Source: Ophioceras dolichostomum
Taxonomy: Eukaryota > Ascomycota > Sordariomycetes > Magnaporthales > Ophioceraceae
Assembly: GCA_003049485.1 (NCBI GenBank)
Contig: PYST01000249.1
Coordinates: forward strand, 1 to 58,420
DNA length: 58,420 nucleotides
Direction: 5' to 3'
Shown here in pieces: positions 49,867-58,420 of the stretch. Every line of letters begins with the position of its first letter. The stretch's first letter is position 1. Position numbers and translations under genes: made by a program. The notes beneath the pieces are model-generated. The model had not been told where the DNA came from, made no database searches, and saw only the letters and a list, made by a program, of their open reading frames with translations.

Positions 49867-50214
49867 CTTTATGATGTTTTGGTTTCCACATGCCTGGAAA
49901 CTGCCGTGGATGCCTGAGAGAGGTACGGTTCGGAAAGTATATGTGATGATTGATAGGAGTGGTGCGGGACCTGGTGCGTGAACCTTCGATGGAAGGTTGA
50001 ATGGTGTGCGCAAAGATGAATAAGAAACTAGTGGCTAGTATGACGAAAGGGGGGCTTGGAATTGGTGTGAGTGTAATTTTGGCAACTGAAGGTAGAAGGG
50101 GAAGGGAGGAAGAGTACTGAAAGAGGGGCATGAGGCATTTTATAGTCGTGGGAGGGTGTATTGAGTCCCTTCCAACGACCGGGGGGTAAGTCAAAGGGAG
50201 AGAGACAGAGAGCC

Positions 50215-50229
50215 AACAGTCTCTTTGTT
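50215..50229. promoter_or_regulatory. shared 15-bp upstream element, copy 1
   Basis: AACAGTCTCTTTGTT lies 349 bp upstream of the gene B start and is identical to 51426-51440 upstream of gene C. Both sit near purine-rich runs. A duplicated promoter segment is the simplest reading; regulatory function is a guess. Confidence 0.4.
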
Positions 50230-50542
50230 GTATGAAGAAAGAAGCGGAAGAGAGGAAGAGAAAAAGAATGAAGTGACAAAAGGAAAGAAATACGATCTAC
50301 AGAGAGACCCCACCACCACCACCACCAACACACGCATTCTCACCTCCCTGGGAGCGGCGGTGTCTTCAACATGCCTTTCCTTTAATCTTGGGTTGCTGTT
50401 AGAATGTTACGGCGCCAACCAGGACAATTATGCCGAGATTTTCATCTAGTCCCATTAATATGGCAAGAAGAACAAATGCTGAGAAAACCGTCCTGCTCAC
50501 CCTTTTCGTCCTATTCCGGCATGTTTTTTAAGAGCATAGAGA

Positions 50543-51013
50543 TTAACGATAATGAAATGTTCGGACTTGGGGGCGTCGGCCAAAGTTTGCCTCGATCTTA
50601 GCAACCAAGCCACCGTCTTCCGTTTTGCCCCACCTTGCGCACTTTCTGCGCCATTACTGCGACGGGGACAAGCCGCCAAGGGGATGGAGGCGGGCTAGTG
50701 TTAACAATCGACTTACTTTACTTCGCATATAAGGCCTGTTGAGTACTTGTACAACGGGCTTAGATCTCCCGTTTCTCTGCGACGTCCACAGCCGCCGCTT
50801 GTAGTCGTCTTTCACAGAAGCACCTTCGTCAGTAACGAGGAGGCGTTTTTGCTCGATAAGAATTTCCTCTACTTCGGCCACGGGCTGTCTTGCGGGATGC
50901 CACCAGTCAACATTGTTCGGGTAGGGTATTGAAAATACTAGCTTGAAGCCCTCGAAGACGTCTTCGCCTGGCTCGTCTTCGACATCACGATTGGAGCTAG
51001 GGCAGTTCCCCAT
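50543..51013 (-). CDS. small MGNC-type putative dually acylated protein (cluster gene C)
   Basis: Exon 1 (51013-50717, 99 codons) starts MGNCPSSNRDVEDEPGEDVF: Gly2, Cys4 and Ser6 fit myristoylation plus palmitoylation. An acidic segment and VAEVEEILIEQKRLLVTDEG follow, then DDYKRRLWTSQRNGRSKPVV, which aligns with gene B's YWSPRLHTRDGKLVV. A GTAAGT donor follows at the equivalent place. Exon 2 (50596-50543) would add IEANFGRRPQVRTFHYR, beginning with Ile as in gene B. Total 116 aa. The exon 2 acceptor (GCTAAG) is not strong, so the C-terminus is tentative. Confidence 0.5.
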
Positions 51014-51425
51014 GGTATTGAGATTATCGCAGTGTTTTAGGAAAGGCGAGATATGTAGTTCGGAGGCTGGAATGGGGCGTGGGACACTGTTTACATCTGA
51101 CGTTGTACACTCATGAAAATGGTGGATGGTGGGTGGCGGGATGTTGCGCAAAGGCAAAGGATTAAACCGAAAATACACGGAGAAAACAGAAAGACTGGAG
51201 AATTTCCCTGCACGGTGGCATTTTATATTGGTGAAAAAGGTGTGTTGGCCACTTCTGTTGGTCAAGTATCAAAGAGACAAAGATCGCGATGAGAAGAGGA
51301 ATGAGGATGACGGGAAAGTTGAGATAGTGGCTATCGGGAAAGAAAATGCGTGACACGGGAAGACAAAGAGTAGGGGGTGAAGGGAGGCGGCAGGGAGAAG
51401 GGAGGAAGCAGCAGGATGAGGTGCT

Positions 51426-51440
51426 AACAGTCTCTTTGTT
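51426..51440. promoter_or_regulatory. shared 15-bp upstream element, copy 2
   Basis: Identical to 50215-50229; located 413 bp upstream of the gene C start. Confidence 0.4.
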
Positions 51441-51601
51441 ACAACGGATCAGAATATCATGAGTTGAAAAGCCGGGCCCGCATCTTCTCCCGCCTCATGG
51501 TAGCATCGAAAGATGTCTCCTTTTCATCTATGAAAGGGCTTCAAAGCAATTAGCATAATGGCACTTTCCGCAACACTTAGCCACCTCAGGGTCTCTGCAA
51601 T

Positions 51602-52159
51602 GCGTGCATGAGCGGGCCATGAAGAGAGCGGAAAGGTCGACATACGATTCTTTTCGCAGCGGTGGCGTACCTGTCAGGGACCATGACCTTGATCCTACAT
51701 TGACGTCGGTCCTGAAATGTAACCGTAGGCTGGGTCACCAGCGTTGGTCAGCCTTATGCTTGTTTCTCCTTTCCGTCCCAACGAATCAGCAGCCCGATAG
51801 AACCTACTAGGGACCAGAATACCGTTTCGATGAACTGGTGGTTTGAACTCACAGGGGCCGGAATCTCCTCCACCTTTACCACGATCTGACCCGCTGAAGT
51901 TGTCAGTGGACGGAGGAAGTTTGTGACCAGCATCGGTTTTCAGGTCGTTCAGACCGACCGGGCTCTCCGCCAGCTGCGCTTCTAGGCATTTGACGATATC
52001 CTAGATCGTCCACATGCCCGACCCGCGTTAAACATCTCTCTCTTCGTAGATACACCGGTAGCCTGCAAGGCTGTCCTTTTCGGAGCTGTAGCAGTCCTCC
52101 ATATTTTCCTCAAGGTCGTGTATAGTGCTGTCCTTGTCGGAGCTGCAGCAGTTCCCCAT
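51602..52159 (-). CDS. small MGNC-type protein (cluster gene E), two possible readings
   Basis: The start MGNCCSSDKDSTIHDLEENM carries Gly2, Cys4, Cys5 and Ser6. Reading 1: exon 1 to 52054, a 160-bp intron ending TTCAG, then SGQIVVKVEEIPAP (51893-51853) and a GTGAGT donor. This puts the VVKV motif and the next intron exactly where genes B and C have theirs. Reading 2: the unspliced frame runs on past TAA (52030-52028) and TAG (52003-52001) into a long open stretch (DIVKCLEAQLAESPVGLNDL), which would make it a pseudogene with CAA and CAG mutated. Reading 1 is favoured by the shared motif. The 3' end is not resolved and is placed near an in-frame stop. Confidence 0.42.
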
Positions 52160-53717
52160 GTTTGGCTCGAGGTCGTCTATCTGGATGATGGTTTTGGGAG
52201 GGATCGAAGGGGTTCGGCTGCACAGGTATATGGTGGACAACGCTTGAAGTTTGGTACTGGACAGCTTCGGGGACACAGTGAAGAACCGAAATTGCTTGGG
52301 AAGACTGAGAAATGCAGTAATAAGTTGAAATGTGGCATGAGAGAAAAGAAAATGGGGGGGGGGGGCAAAAAACATAGGAAAAGAGAAGAAGGGGAAAGGA
52401 GAGGGAAAGGGCGGGAAAGGGAGGCGGGAGGGGGAAAGGGTCGCTCCATTCTGGAATTTATGTTGGCAGCGAGAGAAAGACCAGGGGTGTGACAAAGAAA
52501 AGGGGTCAAGGATACCACGGGTGATGAGGAACGCGGGGCGGGACGAGGCAGCGACAGCCGCTTTGCTCGAAAATTGGTTGGAATGCAGTGTCTTGAAAAG
52601 ACCATCGGCAACAGCTTCATCACGATTTCCTGTCTCCATGTGATGTGATGCATGTGACAGGCAATCGTTGGCCACTGAAGAAACTTTCTGCTTCAAGGGA
52701 ATCCAAGGAAAGTGATGATAGCTTCGTTTTTGTCTTGTTGGGCACGCTCCGTCACGGGCCCCAGAAGAATTGGCCAGCCGACCTGGCAAGAAGCTGCTTA
52801 CTACGGTCTATCGGGGACCTTCTCCTGCCAGTCCTAATTCACTCGCACGGTAGAAAATGAGCAGTGGTCAGTGGTCAGAGGACATCATAGGGCGTAAATG
52901 TATTGTGTCCCGGGAATTCTGTGGTACTGAATGCTTGGTGACTGAAGACTGTGACGATTCCCACTGGCACCATTGCACCTACTACCTGCAGTGAACTGAA
53001 TCTGTTCAATATCGGCTCTTTGGAGCTCATTTCGTGAAATGACCAGAAGAAGAAATCCGGGTCTAGACCTCTGTACCTCGCTTAGGACGCAGTAAAGTGA
53101 GTTCAACACCATGGCCAATTTTCGCTATGCCCGCTGCAGAACACATCACCGCGTAGCCGGTGCCTGGGTGTCGATGATAACCGGCCTCACTGACAATATT
53201 ACAACACCAAGGTAAAAGTATGCGTCGTCCCCAAGTACGCTGGTCAAGTGAAAGCCCTGTTAAGCTGCGCGCCTCCCTTAGACCTCGACATCTCCCCGTG
53301 TATCGCTGGAAACGCTCCCCACACAATCTCCGCTTGGTAACAGCTTGGAAACACTCAGTGGGATGACCTCAAAATAAAGAGGCAGAACAAACCCCGGTGG
53401 TAGTACTGGAGCTTTTGGGAGGGGCTGACGACGTCGGAAAGGCCACGTTCGGTATTCAGTTTTCTTTCCGTTTTCTTCTCTCGTCTCACCCGGCAGGCGG
53501 TCGTGGACCTTTTGCGGCATAGGCACCAATATCAGGATATCTCTACTCTAATTGGCATCAAGTTTGATCTTGTTATTATGTCAACTGCAACTAGGTCGAT
53601 CACAGCTCCTCACCTGGCAGAAGCAGTAATGACGCAGGTGCTGCCTCGTCCCGCCATCAGACTGATGATCGGGCACTCCACCCCAAATATATCCAAGACC
53701 GCTCGCTCGCTGCAAAT
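52160..53717. other. intergenic with repeat relic
   Basis: Purine-rich upstream region of gene E (52340-52440, including a G11-12 run), then the inverted-repeat relic. A minus-strand frame at 53278-53529 is probably part of the rearranged duplicate. No intact gene recognised. Confidence 0.45.
53057..53270 (-). repeat. diverged inverted repeat, right copy
   Basis: Reverse-oriented partner of 47490-47730. Together they enclose cluster genes A to E. Confidence 0.75.
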
Positions 53718-54434
53718 CTAACCCCTGAAAACAGTCTTCTGCTCTGCAAGCATCTCAACAAACATCCCAATCTTCCTCCTCCTCGTATCCTCCTTCTTCG
53801 TCGTCTCGATCCTCCACAAGAACGAATACCGCTGCGTCTTGTTCAGCGTCGCGAAGAACTTCGCTGCCCTCCTGTCCTTGTCAAGCGCGGCCTGGAAGTC
53901 CGGCGGCACCTCAATGGTGCTCGACCCGGCGTACGCGCGCTCCCACCTGCCGTCCGCCATCGCGGCGTCGACCTCGGCCTGGCCCGGCCCGCGCATGCGC
54001 CCGGCCTCCAGCAGCGATGCGACCTTGTCGACGTTGCGCTTCGACCAGATGCTGTTCTTCCGCCGCGGCGTGAAGCGCTGCACGAAGAACGACGCGTCCA
54101 GGGCCTTGCGCTGGCCGTCGATCCAGCCGTAGCAGAGGGCTATGTCGACGGCGCCGTCGTAGGTGACTGTTGACGCGAATGCGCCCTTTTTGGCGATCCT
54201 GAGCCAAACACCCGCTGTCTCGCCGTGATTCGTTTCCAGCCACGTTTCCCAGGCCGCGGCGTCTTCGAGCGTCAGGGTCGGAATGCCTTCTGATGAGGAG
54301 GCACTGACAGAAGGGGCAGACGATGGAGCTGGCGATGGTGCCGCGGCGACAGTCGAGGCCAAAGCCTCTGCTTTCTTCGATGCCGTAGTCACAGTGCGCA
54401 CTGATCGCCGGGTGACTCGCGCCTCGCCGGCCAT
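53718..54434 (-). CDS. YdeI/OmpD-associated (OmdA) family protein
   Basis: Single exon. From the ATG at 54434 (context ACCATGG) it is 238 aa; an in-frame ATG at 54500 would add a 22-residue basic leader that could be mitochondrial. The family signature is clear: AAWETWLETNHGETAGVWLR, VTYDGAVDIALCYGWIDGQR, FTPRRKNSIWSKRNVDKVAS, then a WERAY...IEVPPDFQAALDKD block and a C-terminal helix ending EMLAEQKTVF. Bacterial relatives are linked to bacteriocin or stress protection; the fungal role is unknown. The Ala/Ser/Pro-rich stretch (residues 25-50) is probably disordered. Confidence 0.88.
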   Translation of the reverse strand: MAGEARVTRRSVRTVTTASKKAEALASTVAAAPSPAPSSAPSVSASSSEGIPTLTLEDAAAWETWLETNHGETAGVWLRIAKKGAFASTVTYDGAVDIALCYGWIDGQRKALDASFFVQRFTPRRKNSIWSKRNVDKVASLLEAGRMRGPGQAEVDAAMADGRWERAYAGSSTIEVPPDFQAALDKDRRAAKFFATLNKTQRYSFLWRIETTKKEDTRRRKIGMFVEMLAEQKTVFRG

Positions 54435-55191
54435 GGTCGAGATATGGATGAAGACGTGGCGTAAAGATCTCAGGGCGACTGGTGTCACCCTCTGCATCAA
54501 CTAGAGTAAAAGCAAACAATGGTCCTCTGGGCGGCTGAACCCAGGTGTCCGCGAAGTGGGAGCGTCAGAAGGCCTCGGAGAAACGATCTTGGGCCCCAGA
54601 TAGGATCTTGAGGGGAGCAATCGATGGGATGAGGGAAGGGACGTCAGGTTAAGCTGATGGTAAAGTGGGGCCAGGGGATGATCCGTGGAAGTACGTTGTA
54701 GTTGGCGCGCTAACCTGGCTCGGCCGAGGTTAGCGCCGAGGACGACGCCGGCAGAGTCAACATTCCTCATCCGTAAGTCGCACCCGACCTGCTTTTTGGA
54801 ACAAGAGATATTACAACAACTCGTCGCGACGGCCTCTCGTCTTTACTTTGCCGTGCGCTCTTTCACGTACTGAGGGTCACGTGAGTGTAACGACGTGAAA
54901 CGCGTTCTTTGGTGGTAAGCACGAACCGTTCAGACAGAAACCATCCGCATCATCATCCAGCCCTCAGCCGCAAACCCCGCTCATCAGCTGTGGGAGTGCG
55001 GGGGTTTGGTCGGCCAGGCTGTGAACCTTTCCCCTGATTATATCACAGAGAGAGAGGCGAGTCACAGTCCAGCTGGCAAGATTTTCCCATACCTCCCATT
55101 CGGGCTCTAAACCATCCCATTTGTTCCAACTCTTGGCTCTAATCTTTTGAACTGGCGAACCTTTCACCAAGAAATTCTCAGCTGTCCTGTC
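54435..55191. other. intergenic, divergent promoters
   Basis: Between the divergent YdeI-like gene and the membrane-protein gene. No other feature recognised. Confidence 0.5.
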
Positions 55192-56665
55192 ATGGCGGAG
55201 GTGGGGCTGGTCCTGGCAGTATTCCCCGTACTCTTGCAACTGGCAGATTCGGGCGCTCGTGCTTCAGCGGAGGCTCGACTCGAGTTCAACCCGTTCAGGG
55301 AGGCCCTCGCCACCACTCTCACCGCCAAATGGATACGCCAGTGCGTCCTCGTGCGATTTCTTCTCAATTGCACGCTCGTTCTCCCAGTTCTCAAGCTTGA
55401 AGTGCGGATCGTGAGCTCAATCATCAACTGGCTCGCCATTGTGCTCCTTCGGCTTTTTGACCTCAGCGCCGATGATCCAATTGTTACTCCGCATGTTAGT
55501 AGCGTTTGGCTGGGTCATCTATGCACCCTCTTCCATACATACTTCCGCCGTGTGACTTACCGGGCTGACGCCTAAATGCTCAATCCGAACGTCCAGGTGC
55601 TTTTTCTTTGGGTGTTCACCATGATTGACACACAGTTTACGTGGGCGCTCTTCCGGGGACTATATTTTATCCTGGAGGACCCTGCCACTGTCCGCAAAGA
55701 GTATGCGGAAGCCTTGCGGGCCAGATTCGAGCATGAGAGAACTCAACACCAAACACAGCAGTCGTTGGTAATGTTTATCGATGGCATGCAGGGCACCGAG
55801 GTGCCAGTCGAGTCGAATACTACCGACAAAGATCTCATGGCTCGGCTGGTGGCCGTCTATCTTCTCAGCAAAGCGGAGTTCTCGGCTTTGTCGTGCGTGG
55901 GCATCACATTTAAGATCCTGGGGCACCTGGAGATCAGTGAGGTATACGAGAGACGATTTCCATCCATGCATACTGAGCCACGCCTGAACCGACGGTGCCA
56001 AGCTACTGCTGCTGATTCGATTCTCCTCTACTTAATAATACAGCTCTTACAGGTTGTTACCACAACACAAACCACCACGGCCCCAGCCGAAGCCACAAGT
56101 CCCTCTGCGGGAGAAACAGCGGCCAGCGCGCCGCTACCACCGGCACCCGCCGTGCCTAGTCAGGTTTCCCAGACCAGCTTCATATCATCTGGTCGGGGGT
56201 TTTCGATCCTGCCACTCGGGCAACTAGGCCGCAACGCGAACACTTATCTGTTCTGGAACCACGAGCATCTCAGCGGAGATGCCATGGTGCAGGAGCTCAG
56301 GCGCGGGGGCGTGCTGACGGACGCCGCAACGCCGAAAACCCACGCCTTGAATTTCGTCAGCACCTGGAACCCGACGGGAGCGATCATCTTCGCGGTCGGC
56401 CCTGTGTTCCTCAGCGTCCTGTTCTGCGTCGTCTGGCCCGCCGTGGCCGTCACGCGTTTCGATGCGGACGTTCAGACCAGCATCCAAACCGGCGTCACTA
56501 TCGGCAGCTATGTGATCACCGCGGGTAAGTTCTTAACCAGGAAGGAGGCATTTCGTCGTGCACCTTGAGAGGGCTTACAGGGCTTGCTAATAGCGTCGTA
56601 TGGTTATAGGGGCTCTGCTTATCGCTTTCATTGCATTCCTGGACACTCTGAAGACAAAGAGTTGA
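55192..56665 (+). CDS. unknown protein with C-terminal transmembrane segments
   Basis: Three exons (55192-55494, 55597-56524, 56610-56665) give 428 aa. Intron 1 (GTTAGT donor, 102 bp, CTGAC branch-like site) removes an in-frame TAA at 55573-55575. The N-terminus MAEVGLVLAVFPVLLQLADS resembles the hydrophobic lead of fungal HeLo-like and related proteins, but the rest does not show such a domain. There is a Thr/Pro/Ala-rich linker near residues 265-305. The C-terminus has two hydrophobic helices (AIIFAVGPVFLSVLFCVVWP and IGSYVITAGALLIAFIAFLD), the second split by intron 2, and ends KTKS. Probably membrane-anchored; function unknown. Confidence 0.65.
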
Positions 56666-56931
56666 AGTCGGCTTGTGGCGATGTACAAGTCGTTGGGCGG
56701 AACGGTTAGTTAGAGAATGCTGGATGTTTCACGTAGGTAGTAGCATGGTGATAACAATCCATCCAGGTAATGCTCTCGATTACTAGTGGTAGATTTGTTT
56801 CAACTGATCTTACACTACATCCCCTCTGTCGAGGCGTAATTGGCTCTTCTCACAGCCCTCATAAGGCTAGCCCAACTGCCAGTTACCCAAACAAGCCCAT
56901 CCTCTCACAACGTGACAGCACCAGCCCCCCT
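56666..56931. other. intergenic, no feature seen
   Basis: 3' flank of the membrane-protein gene; nothing recognised. Confidence 0.4.
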
Positions 56932-57240
56932 TCAGCTCGGGCAGAACGTATCCGCATCCAGCACGTCGACGAACAGGTCAACATCGATATCTGTCACGGC
57001 CGTCTCACTGCCCAGCACGTCCAGGCAGTTGTCGACGCTGATGCCGTTCTTGATAGTCACGCTCAGGCAGTCGATGATGGTGGTCGTGCCTGGCTGGATC
57101 GTCGCCTGGATGGCGGCCCGCTCGCACTGATAGAGGCAGTCGGTGTGGTCCCGCGCAGTTCTGACGACGCTGTCGGAGCGGCGCTCGATGGACTTGCCAC
57201 ACTGGATTCTCACGAGAACAACCGATCATTCGTCAGTGGC
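56932..57240 (-). pseudogene. cysteine-bearing 3' exon fragment beside the second pogo element
   Basis: The minus-strand frame reads CGKSIERRSDSVVRTARDHT, then DCLYQCERAAIQATIQPG, IDCLSVTIKNGISVDNCLDV and ends DVLDADTFCPS. It has regularly spaced cysteines and an acidic C-terminus, like the end of a small secreted protein. No start or signal peptide precedes it; the transposon edge at 57247 lies just upstream. It may be the remnant of a gene cut by that insertion. Confidence 0.35.
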
Positions 57241-57380
57241 TCGATAAGCCGCAGGCCCCCACAACCGGCCACCTGCATACGGATAGCCGCACGCACGACC
57301 CTATCCACGAGATATGAGATTTCACCGCAAAAAAAGATAGGAAAATTTAGAAAAAAAAATGGCAATGCATCAATCAATCA

Positions 57381-58336
57381 ATGGTGAAGCCATATACCGA
57401 AGACGATATCGCCTGGGCGATTAATGCGGTCGAGCGCGGCCGTTCCGTGCGCAAGGCCGCTCTCGACTGGGGCATCCCTAGGACAACGCTGCAGGGCCGT
57501 CTCGACGGCGCAATCACGATGCATCAAGCAAAGGCTGGGGTCCAGCGCTTAGATCCGACCCAGGAGGATCGTCTNATCAAGCAAAGGCTGGGGTCCAGCG
57601 CTTAGATCCGACCCAGGAGGATCGTCTGGAGGGCTGGGCCCTTACCCAAGCGTCCATTGGCCGCCCCCCCTCGCACCGCGAACTCCGCTTGTTAGTCGAG
57701 GAAATCCTCCTACGCAAGGGGAACCCTGTCAAGCTAGGGAGGCGTTGGGTAAGCCGATTCCTGAAGCGGCACCCTCTTCTGAAGGCTCAGAAGGCCAGAT
57801 AAATCGATTTCCAACGTATCAACGGTGCTACTACCGCAAGGATCAAAGAGTGGTGGCCTTGCCTTCACCTCCCTCAGATCGAGGTCATCAAACCGGAAAA
57901 CCGTTGGAACGTTGACGAGGCCGGGGTTATGGAGGGCATCGGAAGCAACGGGATTGTACTGTACTGGGAGCCTCCCAAGTACGTCTTTTGCAACGAAAAG
58001 AGCTAGGGAGTCGTGCTTGGACCTCCTTTAGCGAGTGCATCAATGCCACGGGGTGTCACCTCGACCCCCTCGTCATTTTCAAGGGCAGTACGGTTCAACA
58101 ACAGTGGTTTCCTACGGAGTTGACCACTATGAAGGGCTGGAGGTTCACCGCAACGCCTGCTGGGTGGACTAGCAACTATACGGGAGAGCACTGACTCAAA
58201 GAGGTGTTCCTACCGGCCACGGTACCACGTAACCCCGGGAGAAGTGGTTGTTGATACTTGACGGCCACGCCAGCCACGTATCAGAGCGTTTTATGACACT
58301 CTGTGCTAAAAACAACGTGCACTGCATGTATCTAAC
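57381..58336 (+). pseudogene. decayed pogo transposase
   Basis: Starts MVKPYTEDDIAWAINAVERG, clearly related to copy 1 (VRKAALDWG identical) but different at many residues, so a separate subfamily. An N at 57574 separates two copies of a 52-bp stretch. A TAA follows LLKAQKAR (about 57800), the frame shifts after NRWNVDEAGVMEGIGSNGIV, then resumes as INATGCHLDPLVIFKGSTVQ and ends in a stop before KEVFLPAT. The Asp-containing NVDEAG and LILDGH-like blocks are still readable. Not functional. Confidence 0.85.
57523..57626 (+). repeat. 52-bp direct duplication around an N, probable assembly artefact
   Basis: The sequence from ATCAAGCAAAGGCTGGGG to GAGGATCGTCT occurs twice, separated only by N at 57574. 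The second copy restores the transposase alignment, so this looks like overlapping contig ends. Confidence 0.85.
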
Positions 58337-58420
58337 GTAGGGGGCATAGTTGTGGGTCAGCCCTAGTAATGGGTCACTAAAATTTTCATCTCCCACACCA
58401 ATTTCTGGGCCAGTCCAGAT

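Larger units (their letters stand above)
57247..58420 (+). mobile_element. second Fot1/pogo-family element, decayed, runs to window end
   Basis: It begins AGCCGCAGGCC right after a TA (57245-57246), matching the first bases of the other element's terminal repeat, and keeps related leader sequence (GGCCACCTGCATA; AATGCATCAATCAA). Coding similarity to copy 1 stops near 58336, where unrelated sequence (GGGGGCATAGTTGTGGG...) begins, perhaps a further insertion. No right terminal repeat is seen within the window. Confidence 0.8.

Noticed and set aside
55573..55575. In-frame TAA splitting the membrane-protein gene
   Set aside because: A GT-AG intron (55495-55596) with matching phase removes it, so it is not taken as a lesion.
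57523..57626. Tandem duplication within the transposase
   Set aside because: The single N between identical copies and the restored alignment after the second copy point to assembly overlap, not biology.

Overview
The window is nuclear DNA of a filamentous ascomycete, most likely a Sordariomycete. Evidence: genes carry short GT-AG introns (about 50-220 bp), proteins of the eukaryotic core (Cdc24, Vps60, Mrp10, an FWD-1-like F-box/WD40 protein) sit beside typically fungal families (DUF4470-MYND, DUF6594, DUF7025-AAA, a BAS2-like small secreted protein), intergenic DNA is sprinkled with TACCTAGGTA-type motifs, and Fot1/pogo transposons lie near both ends. All exon joins below were read by eye from splice signals and reading frame; none was checked against transcripts or databases.

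Layout. 1-4.05 kb: a DUF4470/MYND gene (minus strand) destroyed by a 2.07-kb Fot1/pogo element that itself carries a 229-bp solo LTR. 5.7-8.1 kb: a DUF6594 membrane protein (+) and a metallo-beta-lactamase-like protein (-). 8.8-10.5 kb: an unrecognised multi-exon gene (-). 12.1-12.6 kb: a BAS2-like secreted cysteine-rich protein (-). 14.6-15.8 kb: an APH-like kinase-fold protein lacking its catalytic HGD motif (-). 18.8-23.6 kb: a 1200-aa AT-hook low-complexity protein (-) divergent from mitochondrial ribosomal protein Mrp10 (+). 25.4-28.8 kb: Cdc24 (-), then 5.3 kb without a recognisable gene, then a 1119-aa F-box/WD40 protein resembling FWD-1 (+). 38.6-45.1 kb: Vps60 (-), an unknown 410-aa protein (+), a DUF7025-AAA ATPase (-).

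45.8-53.5 kb is the accessory core. Six consecutive minus-strand genes lie about 0.6-1.2 kb apart. Four or five encode tiny proteins beginning MGNC, MGNI or MGKS, the N-myristoylation (and often palmitoylation) signature, and at least three share a short VVxV motif just before an intron. The sixth is a larger charged helical protein whose first residues resemble one of the small ones. Diverged, inverted copies of one sequence lie inside this block (47.5 kb) and beyond it (53.1 kb). I recognise no family for these proteins; this is the best candidate for an undescribed system. 53.7-58.4 kb: a YdeI/OmdA-like protein (-), a membrane-anchored unknown (+), a cysteine-bearing exon fragment (-) and a second, decayed pogo element running to the window end.

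The core genes (polarity GEF, ESCRT-III, mitoribosome, SCF subunit) appear conserved and intact. The edges and the 45-53 kb block look like fast-evolving accessory DNA. Two sequence gaps (14 Ns in poly-C near 39.76 kb, one N in a 52-bp direct duplication at 57.57 kb) are probably assembly artefacts.
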